Shown: positions 1 through 14,849 of the stretch, one piece after another
How the letters are laid out: the number at the start of each line of letters is the position of its first letter
Numbering within the stretch: position 1 is the stretch's first letter
Source of the DNA: Colius striatus
Taxonomy: Eukaryota; Chordata; Aves; Coliiformes; Coliidae
Reading direction: 5' to 3'
Assembly: GCF_028858725.1 (NCBI RefSeq)
Contig: NC_084774.1
Coordinates: forward strand, 6,980,001-7,044,000
Length of the DNA stretch: 64,000 nt
Notes under the pieces: model-generated
Databases searched by the model: none
Told to the model about the DNA's origin: nothing
What the model saw: only the letters and a program-made list of their open reading frames with translations
Program-made: the position numbers and the translations under genes

Positions 1-3000
1 CAACACATCAGGCCTGTGCCAGGGCCTCAGCCTGGAGTGACACCCTGAGCTCTGCAGCAGGGAGTGAGAAGGTCCGTGTGTTTTAGCCCTCCTCACCCAA
101 CAGGCCCACAAAGTGTCTGTGAGATTCCCTCCCCACTCCATGCACACTTGGTTACTGTTATAACAGCATCTGTTGGGTCTTGGTCTAGAGCTGCAAGAGA
201 AAGCAAGGCCCCAAGACTCACGAGCAGCACCACCCCCTTGTTCCTGGCTCCCAGCTCTTCCCCTCCTACACTTTTGCACCTTTTGCCATTCATACAACTC
301 AGTACACTGAGGGTATTTCCTAAGACAGTGTAATTTCTGTGCAACACAAGCTCATTTTACTGGGCTTGGGATGATCAGGGATCCATCACATTTCATAAAA
401 AAGGAATCATTTTTCCTCTTCCAGCCTGTGGAAGGCCAGAGCATTGGCCTCAACCTTACTCCTGGCCTGATGCAGCTTTGCCATCTGCTCCATGCCCAAG
501 ATCACAGTCTGAGGGCAGCAAAGCTGCCTGCTGTAGCTGGCACCAGGAGTCCCTTGCCAAGGACAGGGAAGGCAGCACATCCGAGGGAGCAATGCCTCTG
601 CCTGGAACCCCGCTGTCAATCCTTCATACAGCAGCTCTGTTGGGTTTTTTTTCCTCTTAGAGGCAGGGATAGAATGGTATTTTTCCAGACTGCAAGGTCA
701 CTTGGAAGCATATGGACACCCTGATTCACGTTACAAAGACTATGCCAGATTTTCCTGGGGTTTACAGTAACAGCAACGGAGCTTTATAAAAACACTCAAA
801 AAAACCTGAACTAGGAAAAAAACCCCAGGCCCATTTATCATCCTACCAGATGACTCAGAGAGGTAACTCCTATCAGTTATAGCAGTTATGCACCAGAAGC
901 TTTCTTCTCAGATCAGATATTCTGAGCTGATCTCATGCACTGAGAAATGCAGATGGGGCAAATGACTTCACAGTGCTTATGCAATACCTCCTCTGCTTAT
1001 TTTTGTCAGGAGCTTTGAGAACAGAGGAATGGAAGGTCCTAATGTAAAAAATATCAGATGGAGGACGTATGATTTGACCTCCCTAACTTCATTAGACATT
1101 CCTTACAGGAATTATTCTGAAAGTTGCCTTCAGTTTTTCCAAAGGAGAGGCCTGGATGGCCAGCTCCAGCCTCAGCTGCTCCCGGGCACTGATTAAAAGG
1201 CTTGATGGGAAAACGTAACTTCCCGTTACCATGGGCTGATCTGGGATTACAAAACAGTCCTGTAAATAGTGTTAGTCATCGCTGAACTTGGCACCAGAAA
1301 AGACTGTTTTCTATGCTAAAGATTTGTGAAAAGCTAGAAATTATAACTTAAAAAAAATTAAAATCTATAAATAAAAAAGGTATTAAAGCTGTGATTTATC
1401 TGGATTTAGCCAGTGTGAATTGCACACTCTCAATCCCTGCTTTATACCACTCTCATCCCACCTTTCTGTGGTTAGTCTTTCCCTCTGCAGAGGTCCAGAA
1501 AGTTATTCATTAGCATTAGCAAGTCGAATACTTGGATGACTATGAATGGGCTTTGCTATTCGGAGGGGAACAGCATCCGTTTGACACCAATCCCAAGATC
1601 CTCATTTTTGATGCTAAGTTAAATATTACACAATCCAGCAGGGTACCATGACCTTTCCAAATCGAGTCAATTAGGAAAAACACAGTAAGACCAGCCTGCA
1701 GGCTACAAAATATAGCTTTAAAGGCTGAAAGGAGTTCGTGTCAGGGAAGAAATGGTAAAAGGGAATTCTTATTTAATTTTACTCTGCAGCTCTAACATGG
1801 GCCTGGAAGAAACTGCTGGGTCCTCTGTAAGATTTTTTGTTTTCTGCAAACTCCTGACAGAGATCCAGTTCCAGAGACTCCATTAGTGAGACAGCTCGAG
1901 TCCCAGACGGATCTCATCATGGAGTCACCAGATACCAAAAGGATGATTTTTATCTGTTAACAGAGTAAATTTGATACAGAGCAACAGAGCGACACAAAGA
2001 CCCCCATTGTGCCATGTTAACAGTGCCTCTCCTGAGCATGCCATCACTATTACTTTGGGTAAATGTGAATGGCCTGACCCACCTACAGAGAACCTAAAAG
2101 CTCTGCATTTCATTTACCAGCACATTTGCATCAAGCTCCGTGCTCTCTCCAACAACTTTCGTTAAAAATGCAATCAAAGCAGCCCCAGCCACCACAGCTC
2201 TCCTGCTGGGGCTCCAATATTAATGCCACCTGAGAACACAGATTGCAAATCTAGCTGGAAGTGAAGCACAGAGCCAATTTACTGGGGAAAAAAAATATTA
2301 ATCAAGTGTACTGTTTGTCCATTTAATTTCCATGGAACAGTTGCATAAGCCCATGTTTGGAGCAGGTTTTACTCACTGCTCACCTTCTGGAATGCACTAA
2401 TACTTTAATACACCACTAATATATAACAGAATGGATAATTCACCACTTTCTCTGTCATTAAAGTGAGGTGATTTTAATGGATAAACTAATGGCAGAAAAA
2501 ATAACCAATTAAAAACCAGCCTTCCAATGGAGCTCAGTATACTAACACCTCAGACCCATCTGTACACTCATGGGTGAAGAACTTAATCATCAAAGGGTAC
2601 ACAGGAAATAAAGTGGAGGAAAGAGACATTATCTGAATGGAATAGTTATCTGGCAGCCAGGGGATATATTTCAGTTCATGGTTCCTATCTAATTTATACC
2701 TGCTAGTTTAATAGTGAGGTAGCAGAGTAAGTGGGTCAAATGACCTCTGCACTTAAACCTGCCTCTGCTGCTGGAAATTCAAAGGACAAGTGACTCAAAG
2801 CAGAGTCAAACCGATTTGGTCTCCACGATGAGCCCAGGTCAGATCCCAGCCCAGCACGTGCCTGGGGGTATATGTGTCTCATATTTAAAGCATGAGGAAC
2901 TGAGTCTGGGACTGATGTGTGCGTGAGACAACTGCAGCAGCTGCCCCTGTGCCAGGGCAGAGCAGACCAGCTTCTGCATGAGGCAAGCACAAAGCCAGTT

Positions 3001-6000
3001 GTACACCTTGGGGTGGGTTGTGGTTCCCCACCCTTGGTGTACAGCCCTGACTGCTTGTCTACACAGCTCCTAACTTAAAGCAGTTAAAAAATATCACCAC
3101 AGCAAAGCTCTGGCCCACAGGCAGGCACAGTTTCATGCTGTTGTCGCTACATCATGGCTACAAGGCCAGTCAGCCTGGTGGCCACCCATCAATTGCTCAA
3201 GGGCTGTGGCTCAGAAGAGGCAAGCCCCATACTTGGAGCCAGAGGCAAGGACAGAGGAGGTGTGGGCTCCTGTTCTGCCTGACCATGCCCAGCCCTCCTC
3301 CATGTAGGAGGCCCACAAAGGCCACATGCCAGTGACCCACCTTCAGCATACAAACACATGCCACCACAAGATGTGCCAGGCTGTGATTTCAGCTACCCTG
3401 ATCAATTCAGAAAATCATACTAGAGGAGGAAGACAGAACCTGTTAAATCTGGAGTCCCAATCCATGGAAACAGTGCAGCATTTCTGCTAGAGACAGCCCC
3501 AAACCTACAGTGCTGCTATGAGCATTCTCCTCCCGCAGTGCCTCCCGTAGCAGGCAAGAGCCTTCCCATCACCATCAGCAGGTCCAGGTACCCACCACTG
3601 CCCCTCTGCAGAGCCTCTTTGCTTCTGCTGAGGAAAACAATGCTGAGACTGGTCAAAGTGAGCTTAGCAATTTCAGAAAATTTACTTCTGGAGAGATTAA
3701 CAAAGGGAGGTTTCGAAATTTGCACTGCTGAGTATGAACTTTCAGCTTTTTCCAGCTTGGCTGGATGTAACTGGTTTGGTTTTAAATGTTTCAGTGAATT
3801 AACGAGTTAGGTTGTTAATGCAAAACATTCATTCCACGCAGTGCCAAGGTCCCCAGTTAGAAGATTAATTTTTGTGACCTTTTGCAAAGCTTGCCTGGAA
3901 ACAAGCACCAGAAAACCCAGCAGGCAGCAGCACTGGGCACAGCACAGCACTGCCTGGGCACAGGGACAGCAAGACCCTTCTCTGTCCCCAGCCCAGCCAA
4001 TTCCTAGATGCCTAACCTGGGGACAAGGCTCCAGGCAGGATGGCTGCTGTGGGCCCTGATGCAGCTCTGCTGAGAAAGGAATGCTGAGGTAAAAAATAAA
4101 TATGTAAATTTAAAAACAAAAAATCAACACTCAAATAGAAGTAAAATAACAGTTTTCTCAACACTTTTGGTGCCTGCTAGGCAGGCAGACACACTCCCCA
4201 GGTCAGAGACAAAGTTGATGTTTCTGTCTCATATGAAGCCAAGCACAATATTGGCACTTTAAATAATGGCAGTTTGTTTTCAAGCTGAAGCCCTGCAGGC
4301 CTCAGCTGACAGGATGATACTGGGGGGCAGAGAAAAAAATATCAAAGGGAGAAAAAGAAGTTGACATGTGAGAGTTTTTGTCCCTCCCCTTTAGGTTCTA
4401 CCTCCAGCCAGGCCTAGAAGATACACATCTGTCTCTGGAAAGACCACAGATGACTTCCCAACTCCCCACTGGCAATTAGCAGATAAAGGACAGTAAAAAG
4501 TTCCCTGTGACCAGAACCCATGAGCGGGTGCTCACTGCAGCACCCAGACCTAAGAGCTGAGCTGCCTTCCCCTGCCCACCACCAGCATCCCAGAGGGAAA
4601 TCCCTCTGTGTTTCAGAGTGTGTACCTGGCACCCAGTTTGCTCTGGGCAGCTCAGTAGCTTAGGACTGGGTGCTGAGGGAGGGAAGCAAAGCAAGCCCAG
4701 CCAGCAGCGAGCACAGGCGTCCATAGGACACAGCCCCACGACAGTCCCAGCACCCCGTTTCTCTTCAGTTGGGCATTAATATTTAGACACGAGCATTTAG
4801 AGTCTGTTCATGAGAAGTCATGTACAAGTTTTACCAGTTTTACTAATTTATTGCCAAAATGGGCCCAGTGTGGGCTGACAGGAGAGAGAAGGGCTGGGGA
4901 CTCCTGTACTCTTCAGACCCAGGTTGAAGGGGCAAAGTCTCATTCCTCAGCCAGAGGCTGCCCCACACCAGCTCTAACCTGGGTTTTATCACCACAGACC
5001 TGGAGTCACAGGCTTTGGTTACAACAGAAGTGGAACACTGTACAGCTTGCAGTCGTATCACTTCAAGGACAGAATCCCCTGCCAGGAACAGGACAGGTAT
5101 TGCTAATCTGTCCCACAGACTACATGGATAGACATGCTCTGGCAAGATCTCTCCGGGTTACATCCCTCTGATTCAATACATACAGGCACAGTTAGAGGGC
5201 ACAGCCCACCTCTACAGAGCAAATCCCAGCGTCCTGGGTGCAAACATGACCTCTGTCAGCTGCCAGCACAGCTCTCTAACAGAGAAGAAAAGGCAAGATT
5301 TGGCAGGGCTGAGCTCCTCTGTTCCTGGTCTGTGGCATCCCAGATAGCTGGGGCCCAGCAGCCTGGCTAACTCTGCAAAGTCCACAGCTGGAAGGGAAGC
5401 CACGGGATAAGACCATGCCCAGCAGCCTAAGAATACCAGCAACAGAGCATCACCCCTGCTCTGCTCCATATCTCCAGGCCATGCCCTTGCCTAGGGCTGG
5501 CACCTGTAGGCAGCATTTGTCACCCAGAGCCTGGTCCATAACTGAGACTGAAGTCATGACACAATTCTTTCGGGGTTTAACCCCACACAGGGCTGCAAGT
5601 TCCCATGAACGAACAGTTAATGAGATTTTCCCCTCCAGAGCAGATTGCTGTCACTCACACTGCAGGCACTCTAAATTCAGGTGCTCTCAACAAGAACAAG
5701 GAAAGCAACCAGCAAGAAAATAACCACCACCTGAGAGAAACCACGCAGGCACAGAAAGCCTCTTATCTCATTATTTTGCACTGCACAAATGTACAAACAC
5801 ACACACAAATTTCAGCAGTTTCGAGCTTCAAGCAGCATCACATAGCCAACATTTGTACTAAGGAACAATTTCTCTTTATGTCAACTGGTCAGGGTGCTTT
5901 GTAGCTTAAGCCTGGCTTTGAAAAGGCGGGTGCAGTCTAAAGGCAGCGGAGCCGGCTGACTGAACAATCGTATTCATTCTCTGGTACTTGGCAGGCCTAG

Positions 6001-9000
6001 AGTAGAAAAGAGTCTTTTCCATTTCAGCTAGTTAAACAGACCTATTCATTAAAATTTCACCCTTCTATAAACTGCTGCACTTCCCCATTTCAAATTTGCC
6101 TCGAGGAGAAGACCTCTCTCCTCTGCCCCACAATACTCCTCCTCGCCCCATTTCAAGTCATCGCCCGTTTATGAGCTGTGTTTTTGGATTGCTCTCGTGC
6201 TTCTGGAACAGCAGCCACTCGCCTTTGCCATCGTTACCTGGGGAGAGGCTGGCTTGCTGCCTTAGCACTCAGGGACTAGCAGTAATTATCTGCCTTTTTT
6301 TTTTTCCCCTCAGATGAGCACAAAACTGAGCGAGATGGAAGGCTAGAAAGGGGTGGCTGAAACAGAACACGATTAGAGTATAAAAATAGGTCACTAGGAT
6401 AATATAACCTTTAGACTATTGGCAATGTGCCCCCCTTAGAGACAGGCCTGTGTGCTATATTTCAGGAGAATGTCAGGAATAAAAAAAGCCCAACCACACA
6501 CATCAAAACAAAGCCAGTGATGATCTCTTGGAGCTTTGCGTGCTTCTGTTTGAACATCACTAACATTAATTCACCCTTTTTCCTCTGCTCTCATCCATTT
6601 GATCAAGCACAAAATAAATGTTATGCAATCATGCTATTAACATCTTCCAAAAAAAAAAATAATCTCTTTTGGCACAGAGGCTTCATTACAGACTTGCTCC
6701 AAGTTACATTACCTTAGCAGAGTTCACAGACCCAGTGTCCCAGGGACCCACCTCCATAGCTTCAATCCTCACATTTTGTCCATGTTGCAAAACATTCCTG
6801 GCATTCCCCCAAAGGAAAAAGTCCAGCAGATAGATAGTCATCTCTCACCAGAGCCGGCTCTCAGGTTCACGCTACCAGCAGAGGACACCAGATAGCATTA
6901 ATGGAGCTTCAAGAAGTCCCTCGGCTCACGGGTGTTTGGGTGTCCCATCACCTCACTCTCAGCTGGCGAATGCCAGCGAGCTGCTTTCTGCCTGAACAGG
7001 ACAGCGTGAGAACGTTGCCCACATTTATAAATGCACAGGAGCTCTGATTTCAGTCCCTTGTGCATTCTCTAGGTTCTTTTTCTGCTTTCACTGTCAGGGA
7101 TCTGTTTGCTCACAGGCACCTCCAACAGTCCCACACAGGTCAGTACATTCTGCTGCGCCACGTCCAGACTTGCTACGCGCCTTGTGATCCCACGCTTTGA
7201 GCTGGTGATCAAGCATCTCCGTATAGGTACGGCAAGACCAGCTTTGGCAGATGCAGCCCTTTGGAATGCATGTGAGAAGGGGTAGGTTATACCTAAAAAG
7301 TACTTACTTTGCATTTTTAGCATCTGAAAATGCAGAATTAGCTCCAAGCTAAAAACTATCAGGGAGCTCCGAGTAAAACCGCTGGTTCCCGAAGCAAAAT
7401 GGGAACCAAAGGGAGACCCCAAATTTGGGAACTACAGCTCTAGATGTCAGCACATATATTATTAAAAGAAAATCAGCATCAGCTTTTATGTCAGCACCAA
7501 AACAACCCTGCTGCAGAACCACAAAACCAAAAGCCTGCTAGTGGGTCACACGGCTTGCTCACCAACTATCCAAGTCCTTTGTGCAATGAAGAAACGCTTG
7601 CTGAAGACAGGTTCATCACAAGTTACCGAGTAGCCACATAAGGGACAGATCCACAGCAATTTCAGGGCAATAAAGTGTCCAGAGCTTTAAAAACAAGCTG
7701 TGGGTGGGAAGTACTAAACCAAGCTACTAAATAGTACCAGACAGCAAATGTAGGGCGCTGAAATCATCTGCAGCACAGACTGAAGACTATTAGAGTGCTG
7801 CAGCCCCTTCCCAGCTGAGCAGTTCTGGATTACTTCATCCAGTGTGCCCTTTTGCAATATGCTAGCTTCAAGAGCTGTATTACGTTCTGGCTCGGCATCA
7901 ACTCCCATTCCCCCACTTACAGTTGCTATAACCGAAAAGACAACTGCAAAATACTTCAGCTGGAAGTAAGGAAACAGGGTTTGGCATGTCAGGATCGTGA
8001 CTTTTTCTCCCCCATGGATCCTGCTGCAGAGCAGTCCTTTCAGACCCTGAGCACAGCCGATGGCTTTTGCAGCTTATTGAGTCTGCTGGTTTATGGCAAT
8101 GTTTTTCTGCTCACTGAACTGGCTCATTCTTTTAGCAGAACAAACTGTTCCACGTTGAGGCAGGAATTGGCTGTGATTTAACAAAGGATTTTTCCCTTCT
8201 GACAGTGTTTTGCAAAAGACCCAAAAAAAGAAGTTTGGAGCCAAGTTACAAAAGGTCAGGAGAGGCGAGTCAAGCACTGGGTGTAGTTCCTGTATGTCAC
8301 AGCCAGTCAAGGAAATGGGTGGGGAGAAGAAGAATGGAATTTTGAGCTGCAATAATATGTATAAAGTGATGTTAATGGGAATGGGCTTTCGAATGAGGAT
8401 GGCAAGTATGCAGGCACTACAACTTTTGCTTTACAAGAGCAGATTTGTTAGGTAGGCTGAGGTCTCTGTAATCATTTATCCATGGGAACTATGCATTTAA
8501 AAGAGTTCAAACAGCACAGTAATCAAAAAACCCCAAAAGCATTCTTATTTGCTTCCACTCCTCAACCTGATTTCAAGGACTCTCATCTCATCATGTACTC
8601 TCTTCTCCCGTCAGCCAAATGAATATTCAAAAGGCTTTTGCCAAGCAAACACCAGTTAACCACCAGTACAGTGCTGGGGGAAAGAAATACTGGGCTGAGA
8701 CACCTCGATGAGACTGGCACCTTGTCCTTCGTGCTCTGCTCTTGCATCCCAACCACTGTACTGCAGGGAAGGCACTCCTGCAGAGGTGCGCTGGCTGCCA
8801 CAGTTGCTCTACCTGCTCCTTTCCCTGCCCCACAGCAGGACAACACCTTGTGCTGTGGGTGGGGAAGGACCTGGCACTGTGGTCCCAGAGACACAGCCCT
8901 CCCTAGGGACTGGATGACAGATCTTCTCTCTTCTACAGCCTGAGATCAGAAATTATTTTGGCATTGGATGGACAGGTTCCAGATGAGGCCCCACTCTCTG

Positions 9001-9540
9001 TTCAGTCACAGCAGCTGGTAGGGTCAAGTGCATGGACAGACCAAGATGACCAACTCTGGCCCTGCAGTTGCTGGAAACAGGGGAGCCAAGGCGATCTGCA
9101 CAGTTGACAGTATGTCATGCCTCATACTCAAGCTTTTCCAAGCCTGAGAGGATCCCTAAATAGAATGAAACCACCCACCACTGGAACACAGTCACTTTTG
9201 TGGCTGGAAGGGGCAAATGTTCAACCCCATACAACAATGCAACACAACAGTCAAGACTGTAAGTGAAGAATACTTCATCCACTTAAAACTGACAAGGGAA
9301 ATTAGGGACAACATCAAATACTAGAACTACCATTTGGTCCTCATGCTTACAGTTCACATACCTACGCTGCAAGAGTGGCACAGGCTTTTCTTCCATTGCC
9401 TTAAATAGACAATACCCTGCCTAAAGCACTGAACCACAAGAACTTCACAAGCATATAGTCAGACGGGCAAGTGTTCAGCTACTTCAGCTGGAACATCATT
9501 TCCCCAAAATATTCAGCTCCTTTTTAGTACCTACCTAAGT
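1..9540. other. Non-coding, presumed ZHX3 intron/flank
   Basis: I see no gene, RNA gene or clear mobile element here. Open frames are all short (120 residues or fewer), lack homology I can recognise and are not joined by splice signals. Base composition is AT-rich with runs such as the A/T-dense stretch near 1,330-1,390. By synteny this would be intronic sequence of ZHX3 on the - strand; that is inference from gene order, since no ZHX3 coding sequence is in the window. Confidence 0.5.
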
Positions 9541-9544
9541 ACCT

Positions 9545-9676
9545 CCTGCCTCTAGAGGCTTCCAAAACCCCAAACCCACCTGGACACGTTCCTGTGTGAC
9601 CTTGATCAAGGGGAACCTGCTTTAGCAGGAGCTCTACAGGCCTCTTCCAACCCCACCACTCTGGGATTCTACAATA
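9545..9676 (+). mobile_element. CR1 LINE 3' fragment
   Basis: The stretch carries the standard 3' end of avian CR1 elements: 'cccacctggacacgttcctg', then 'gatcaaggggaacctgc', 'cctcttccaaccccaccact' and a final 'ctgggattct'. It matches the copy at 47,882-48,426 in the same orientation. Only about 130 bases of the tail remain, a typical 5'-truncated dead insertion. Confidence 0.85.
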
Positions 9677-11564
9677 AATGTTAGACTTCCAAAAGTGCCC
9701 ACTTCCCAGTAGAGGGTCCTACTGGCGTGCAGCAGGGTAGACCATTAAGAGAGCTCAGCATCCTAACAGTCAAAGCCTTTACTGAGATTTGCTTGATGAC
9801 AAGCCAAGCCTCCACAGTCCTCCTCACCACAGCTAACGTTACATGCTCCAACTTCAGCTGCCAAGGAGAGCAGGAATAGAAAACTACATCATCTCACCAA
9901 ACTCCCATCCACTGACCCTGAAGAGCTCAACAGGGTACAATCTTCTCCCTTCCACTAAAATACCATTTCTTTGAGGATTGATAGTAAAAGAAAAAATGGA
10001 TTTGAGATTGCATTTGACATTTCCATGGGCATGATCCAGGCGCCTGGTTGTGTACCTGCCAGCCAAAGGCAATCCCTGTCATCTGCTCTCTGGTTTGAAA
10101 ACTGTATTTGTTCAGAACCATTTGTTGAGTCACTGGACAGCACGCAGAGATACTGAACAAAGTTCAAGGGTTATTTGTGATATGAACCATGCTTGTCAGG
10201 ACTCTTCCTCCAGCTGTTCAGTGACACTTGGAATGGACTTGTCCTTACTGCAGAGTCAATTATCATTTTAGTTGAAAGCCCACCATCCTCTGTAGGTCAG
10301 CTGTGAGCTGAAAGCATCCCAGCTATTTGCTGCTGGAAGCGAAAGGAATTTCCTTACTCTCAGAAGACAGACATTTAAGATTAGTTTCAAGTACAGTTGT
10401 GATAAACAAATCCTGTCTTACTCCTCTCCTCCTGTTTCCTTCTTTGTTTTTAAAATCATGTCTGCTGATCTAACCAGCCTTTTCCTTTTGACTTTTTCCT
10501 CCCCTTCCCATGAAGGGTGGAAGGTTGGCACTTGTGTTCTTACCTTCCCACAGGGCACAAGAGCTCAGGACTCTGGCTCTTTGTCCACAGCCAGTTAGTG
10601 GAGTCTCTTGCTGGCTGGGAGATGAGCTCAGCAGTCCGCTCCACCTCCCCTGCTCAAGAGCTGGGGGATGGAAACAGCTTTCATCAGACTGAGGAAGACA
10701 AGAAGGGTTTTAAAATAGTATGATGGCCTGGGTAAAGGGTTTTGGACTGAGATCTCCTGCAGGCCTTTATTCAAATTATCAATGTACTCCTTAATTCTAT
10801 GATTTGTGGATCGCAAGACCTTGATACAAGGAGAGTCTTTTAAAAAAATTAGGCATGCTGGGAGAATTGCTTCTTTGCCATGTGTTAACAAGTCTGCCCA
10901 TGAACTGCCAGCAATTACTAAGCCTCCACGCTGCAGTCAAAGCTCTATACAATGGAATTTATTATTTTTAAGCCCTTCAGACATCAACATAGCAAACTTA
11001 AGAGAGCTATTTGGGAGATTAAGATAGCAACACCACCATATTATTCAATTTAGCTCCAACACTGAACACTTATTTCTGTAAAGAGTCACAGCTAATACTA
11101 CATTTCTAACTGCCAATACAGACAAATACTTACAGCTTTAAGTCACATTACAGCATGGTCTTGTAAACCAAATTTAGGAAATAAGAACAAGGAAATTACT
11201 ATCATTATGCAAATACTGCCCAATTGCTGCCAAGCTCTACCAAACCTATCTTCAGGTCTTGGCCATAGGCTTCAAAAATACACTAAGAGAAACTGCAACT
11301 TGAAGAAATCTCAGTTTTCTGTGCATGCAGCCAGCTGTGAAGTTACTGGTGCAACTCCAGCAGCTGTCTTCGGTGAGTTTTCTGAGTATTTAATTTGTTC
11401 ATACAAGTGCAAAGAGGCTTGCTGCCACCTCACCAGCCCAGCTCGCTGCCTGCTTAGCACAGTGCCACAGAGAAGAGTGGTAACTCTGGGTTTTGACAGC
11501 GATGTGCCAAGCCCAAGGGCTCCTGCCACACATGTTTGGGTGCTGTTCCTATGTTCTCAGCCCA
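9677..11564. other. Non-coding, nothing recognised
   Basis: I see no exon-like, RNA or repeat structure here. The A/T-rich part from about 10,800 to 11,200 could be conserved non-coding DNA, but nothing in the sequence alone shows it. Confidence 0.4.
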
Positions 11565-11660
11565 GCTCATGCTGGGAGGGACTTGCTGGAGGCCATCTGG
11601 GCCAACCTCCTGCTTCCAGTAAAAAAGTTTCCATCAATTCTTCAGTGAGCTGGTGGAGCT
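11565..11660 (-). mobile_element. Probable CR1 LINE fragment
   Basis: 'gggagggacttgctggaggc' followed by 'catctgggccaacctcctgc' resembles the reverse complement of a CR1 3' region, where 'ggaggtcatctggtccaacc' is usual. It is short and diverged, so the assignment rests on this one block. Confidence 0.4.
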
Positions 11661-11799
11661 GCCTATTAGTACCAAGCTCCTGTTGCCTACAACCTGCTGC
11701 TGCATGGGGCGAGAATAGCTTATGGCCACTTGTATAATTTACACAGACCACTGAGTAACAGTTCTTTCAAAAATCCAGATGATTTGCTAAAAAATTAGA

Positions 11800-11812
11800 G
11801 GGGGGGGGGGGG
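11800..11812. repeat. 13-base poly-G tract
   Basis: Thirteen consecutive G residues follow 'aaaaaattaga'. Such tracts are unstable in replication and error-prone in sequencing, so the exact length is doubtful. Confidence 0.8.
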
Positions 11813-14800
11813 AAGCCCCAAGCCATATGTAGACAGGTCCCAGGGCTTTTTGGCCCTCCTGTGACAACAGCAAACAGAGTTTACTAATAGCTGCATTATT
11901 TGCCCAAACCAGACTTGCAGGCAGGTGACAGGGGAGAGCAATGGGAGAAAAGAGAGAAAGGACTCGTGTTTGGTTTCTATCATTACGCTGCTTAAAGAGG
12001 AGCCAACTGCTGCATTTTGCCCTCTTTAAATCAGCCCTTCACAAAGCATTGAGAGATGAGACTGGGTGCAGGACTAGCAGGATGGCAACAAAGGAATAAC
12101 CAAGGAATTAAACTAAATAAGAGCCAATAAAAAAAATTAGTTTGCCTATTTAGAGGCACTCATTTCATTATAGCTGACTTAACTGGAAGCTTTTGGAGAA
12201 AAGCTATCTTTTGGAGAAAAGCTATCTTTTGGGAATCCAAAGTTTTCCAGCCCTTCAACTGACCATGGAAAAGTTCTCATTGCAAAGTGTACCATAATTA
12301 ACAGAAAGATTCCTGATTTACACCACCAAATGCATCATGACCTATGTTATAACCTCAGAGAAACAGAAACCAAGACTTCCTCCTCCTTTTTTTCAGTAAT
12401 AAATGAAGGGTGGTCTTATTACACCAGTCTAAATCATTCATCAGATCATTAGGGTGAATGGCCTGGGGTACATTATCGAGGCTGTATAACGTAACTAAGG
12501 AAACAACAGGATAAACTGAACTGCAAGAGGAGTCAGTGCAGGGGATGATAATGGCAAAATAACATTTATGCTGAGTTAGCAGGCAGGCTGCACATAAAGG
12601 AATGGGGATGACCAGCTGGCTCAGGGGCTTGGTCATGGCATGATGCAGCCTTTCATTTCTAGGGCAACTGTCCAGATCGTAGTCACATTAGCAAAATGTG
12701 GTTCTCCAGGCACCTGCTTTATTCCTGGGGCTGGGAGAGAACAAACTTGGAAGCATCTTGATACTGCACCAAAATGACAGTGTGTCATGCTGGATGAAGC
12801 TCAGGACAGCAGGAACTCCCTCCCTACACACACATAATCACCTGCTGGCAAAAGATTATGCGAGTAGATGTCTGCAATGTCAGAAGAGCAAGGGGAAGAA
12901 ATGTTCACAGCCTGCAGGACTCATCCCCAGTCGGGTTGGAAGCAGACAAGGTAGCTTTGCAGTGAAACCCTGCAAGGGTAAAGCTCTTAAGATCACTCAC
13001 ACAGATCCTTGCGTCAAGCTGCTTATCCCAGTGGCCTGGATCAGGCAGAGCAGCAGAGAAGGTTCATTAAATGAATTCCCCCTGGATTAATGCTGTAAAA
13101 CTAGATCCACCTTTTAGCAACAGCTGGGAAAGTGGTTTGCAGCACAGCCCAAAACACTGCAGAGCTATATCACCACTCCTGAGATTCTTCTAGACCATTT
13201 GCTTTCCAATGCAGAGGGCTCCACAGTTGCTAGGGGAAGCACCTAAAATTCAGGGATAGCTGCTCTCATCTGTACCCTTCACCTTCTCCTCCCTTCTATA
13301 ATCAGGCACAAGTCTCATCACCACCTGGCAAGTGCTGGTGAGTGGTGAAAAGCTGCTGGCAAAGCAGATACCCCTACCTTTTAGGTTACACAAGTTGCCA
13401 TCTTGGGCCACGTCCCATGAGCCTGCAGCTCCCCACAGCCAAGCCTTGCTTGAAAGAGGATATTCAGGTTACAAAGAACAGCACAACACTTGCTGTCTCC
13501 CAGAGCATTCAGGTGTTCTGAAATTGTTCACCAGGGATCATCTATGTTAGGAAATTGCAGCTAGCCTCCTCCTGGTTGCCTGGCATCTTCTCCTCATTCC
13601 TCCCTTCCTCTGCCAGCAGTTATTTCCATGGCAGTTTAGATTCTCCTCAAAGAATGCTTGCTGAGCCTCTCCCCAGAGCATCTCCTGTCAGGATCCTCCA
13701 AGAGACAACTCTGAAGGCTCTCAGAAGTCACACATCTGTGTGGTCTTCCATACACACACATCAGTCTGGAGTTCACCCTCCCCAATACACAATATGGCTT
13801 GAATGATTACATTAGAAGGTTAGACAGAATAAGTGCCTGAAGATATCACATCTTCTATATTGACACTTTGATTTCTTCCCTTTTACCAGTGTCAGACCTG
13901 TTGTTCACGACCCAGTTTTACTGTGGGAGGGTTCTCAGCTACAGGCAGAGTCTAAGGGAATAGCTGGCAGACCTACCTGAAGTCTGAGGTTTACAACCCC
14001 CTGTTCTATACACAGCCCCAACCCGTTATCCTGCCCTGGACAGCAAGCACTGCCAGCTGCCCAGCCTCGCAGCATCCCACCTGGCACACCATTAAATAAC
14101 TCAAGATACTTTGAAGAGGAAAGGGCATGGGGTTTTGGTTTTGGGGAAGGGTAGAATGGAGGATGAAAGCAAAGCTTCTGTTCAAAAGGGATGGATTTTC
14201 CCAACTGCTTCTGGCACAGGTTATAAAAACTTCATATGACAGATATTGACACCAAAGATGAAAGAGCTGGACCCAGTTTATGCTGTGCTACTAAGTTGCA
14301 TTGGTGTGCTTCTCAACAGCCTGCACAAGCCATTGAACCCAGAGGGAAATACAGATATCTGTATTTTCATTATTTCTGGAGAGTCAGATATTCCCCAGGA
14401 GCATTTTTACCCACCCACAAATACCACAAGGCCTGATTTTGTGCCACTTCTCAAAGAGGCTCATTTCCATCTACTCAACCAGAGCGTCCCACAACGGCTG
14501 GAACTCAGTCGCTGATATGAGGAGGGAATCTCAGGTGAGCAGCTCTCCCAGATCCACCCCTGGGCCATCAGGCTCTAGTAGGGGGAAGAGGGGCTGTATG
14601 CCATCAGGATGAAGGAGGTTCAGCATCACTCCTGAAATGCAGCAGTTGGAGATGGGAACTTCTGTGGAGGCTTCCCATGGGCTTATCCCACGAGAATGGC
14701 ACAGGGTCTTCATGGCACAATGTGAGAGCCAGTAAGCCCCCTGCCCCCCTGGTTGTCTGCCTTTCTAACCAAGAGGTTGTAGCATGTTTCAGGGATACTG

Positions 14801-14849
14801 AAAGCCCTTCTTGATATTTAGAAAGTGGTGAAAGGGATGGTCAGCACTG
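11813..14849. other. Non-coding, nothing recognised
   Basis: Apart from the small tandem duplication at 12,191-12,226 I see no feature. The longest open frame here (12,698-13,090, 130 residues) has no recognisable domain and no supporting splice or start context. Confidence 0.4.
12191..12226. repeat. 18-bp perfect tandem duplication
   Basis: The unit 'ttttggagaaaagctatc' occurs twice without a mismatch, followed by a partial third start ('ttttggga'). The perfect identity suggests a recent slippage duplication. Confidence 0.9.
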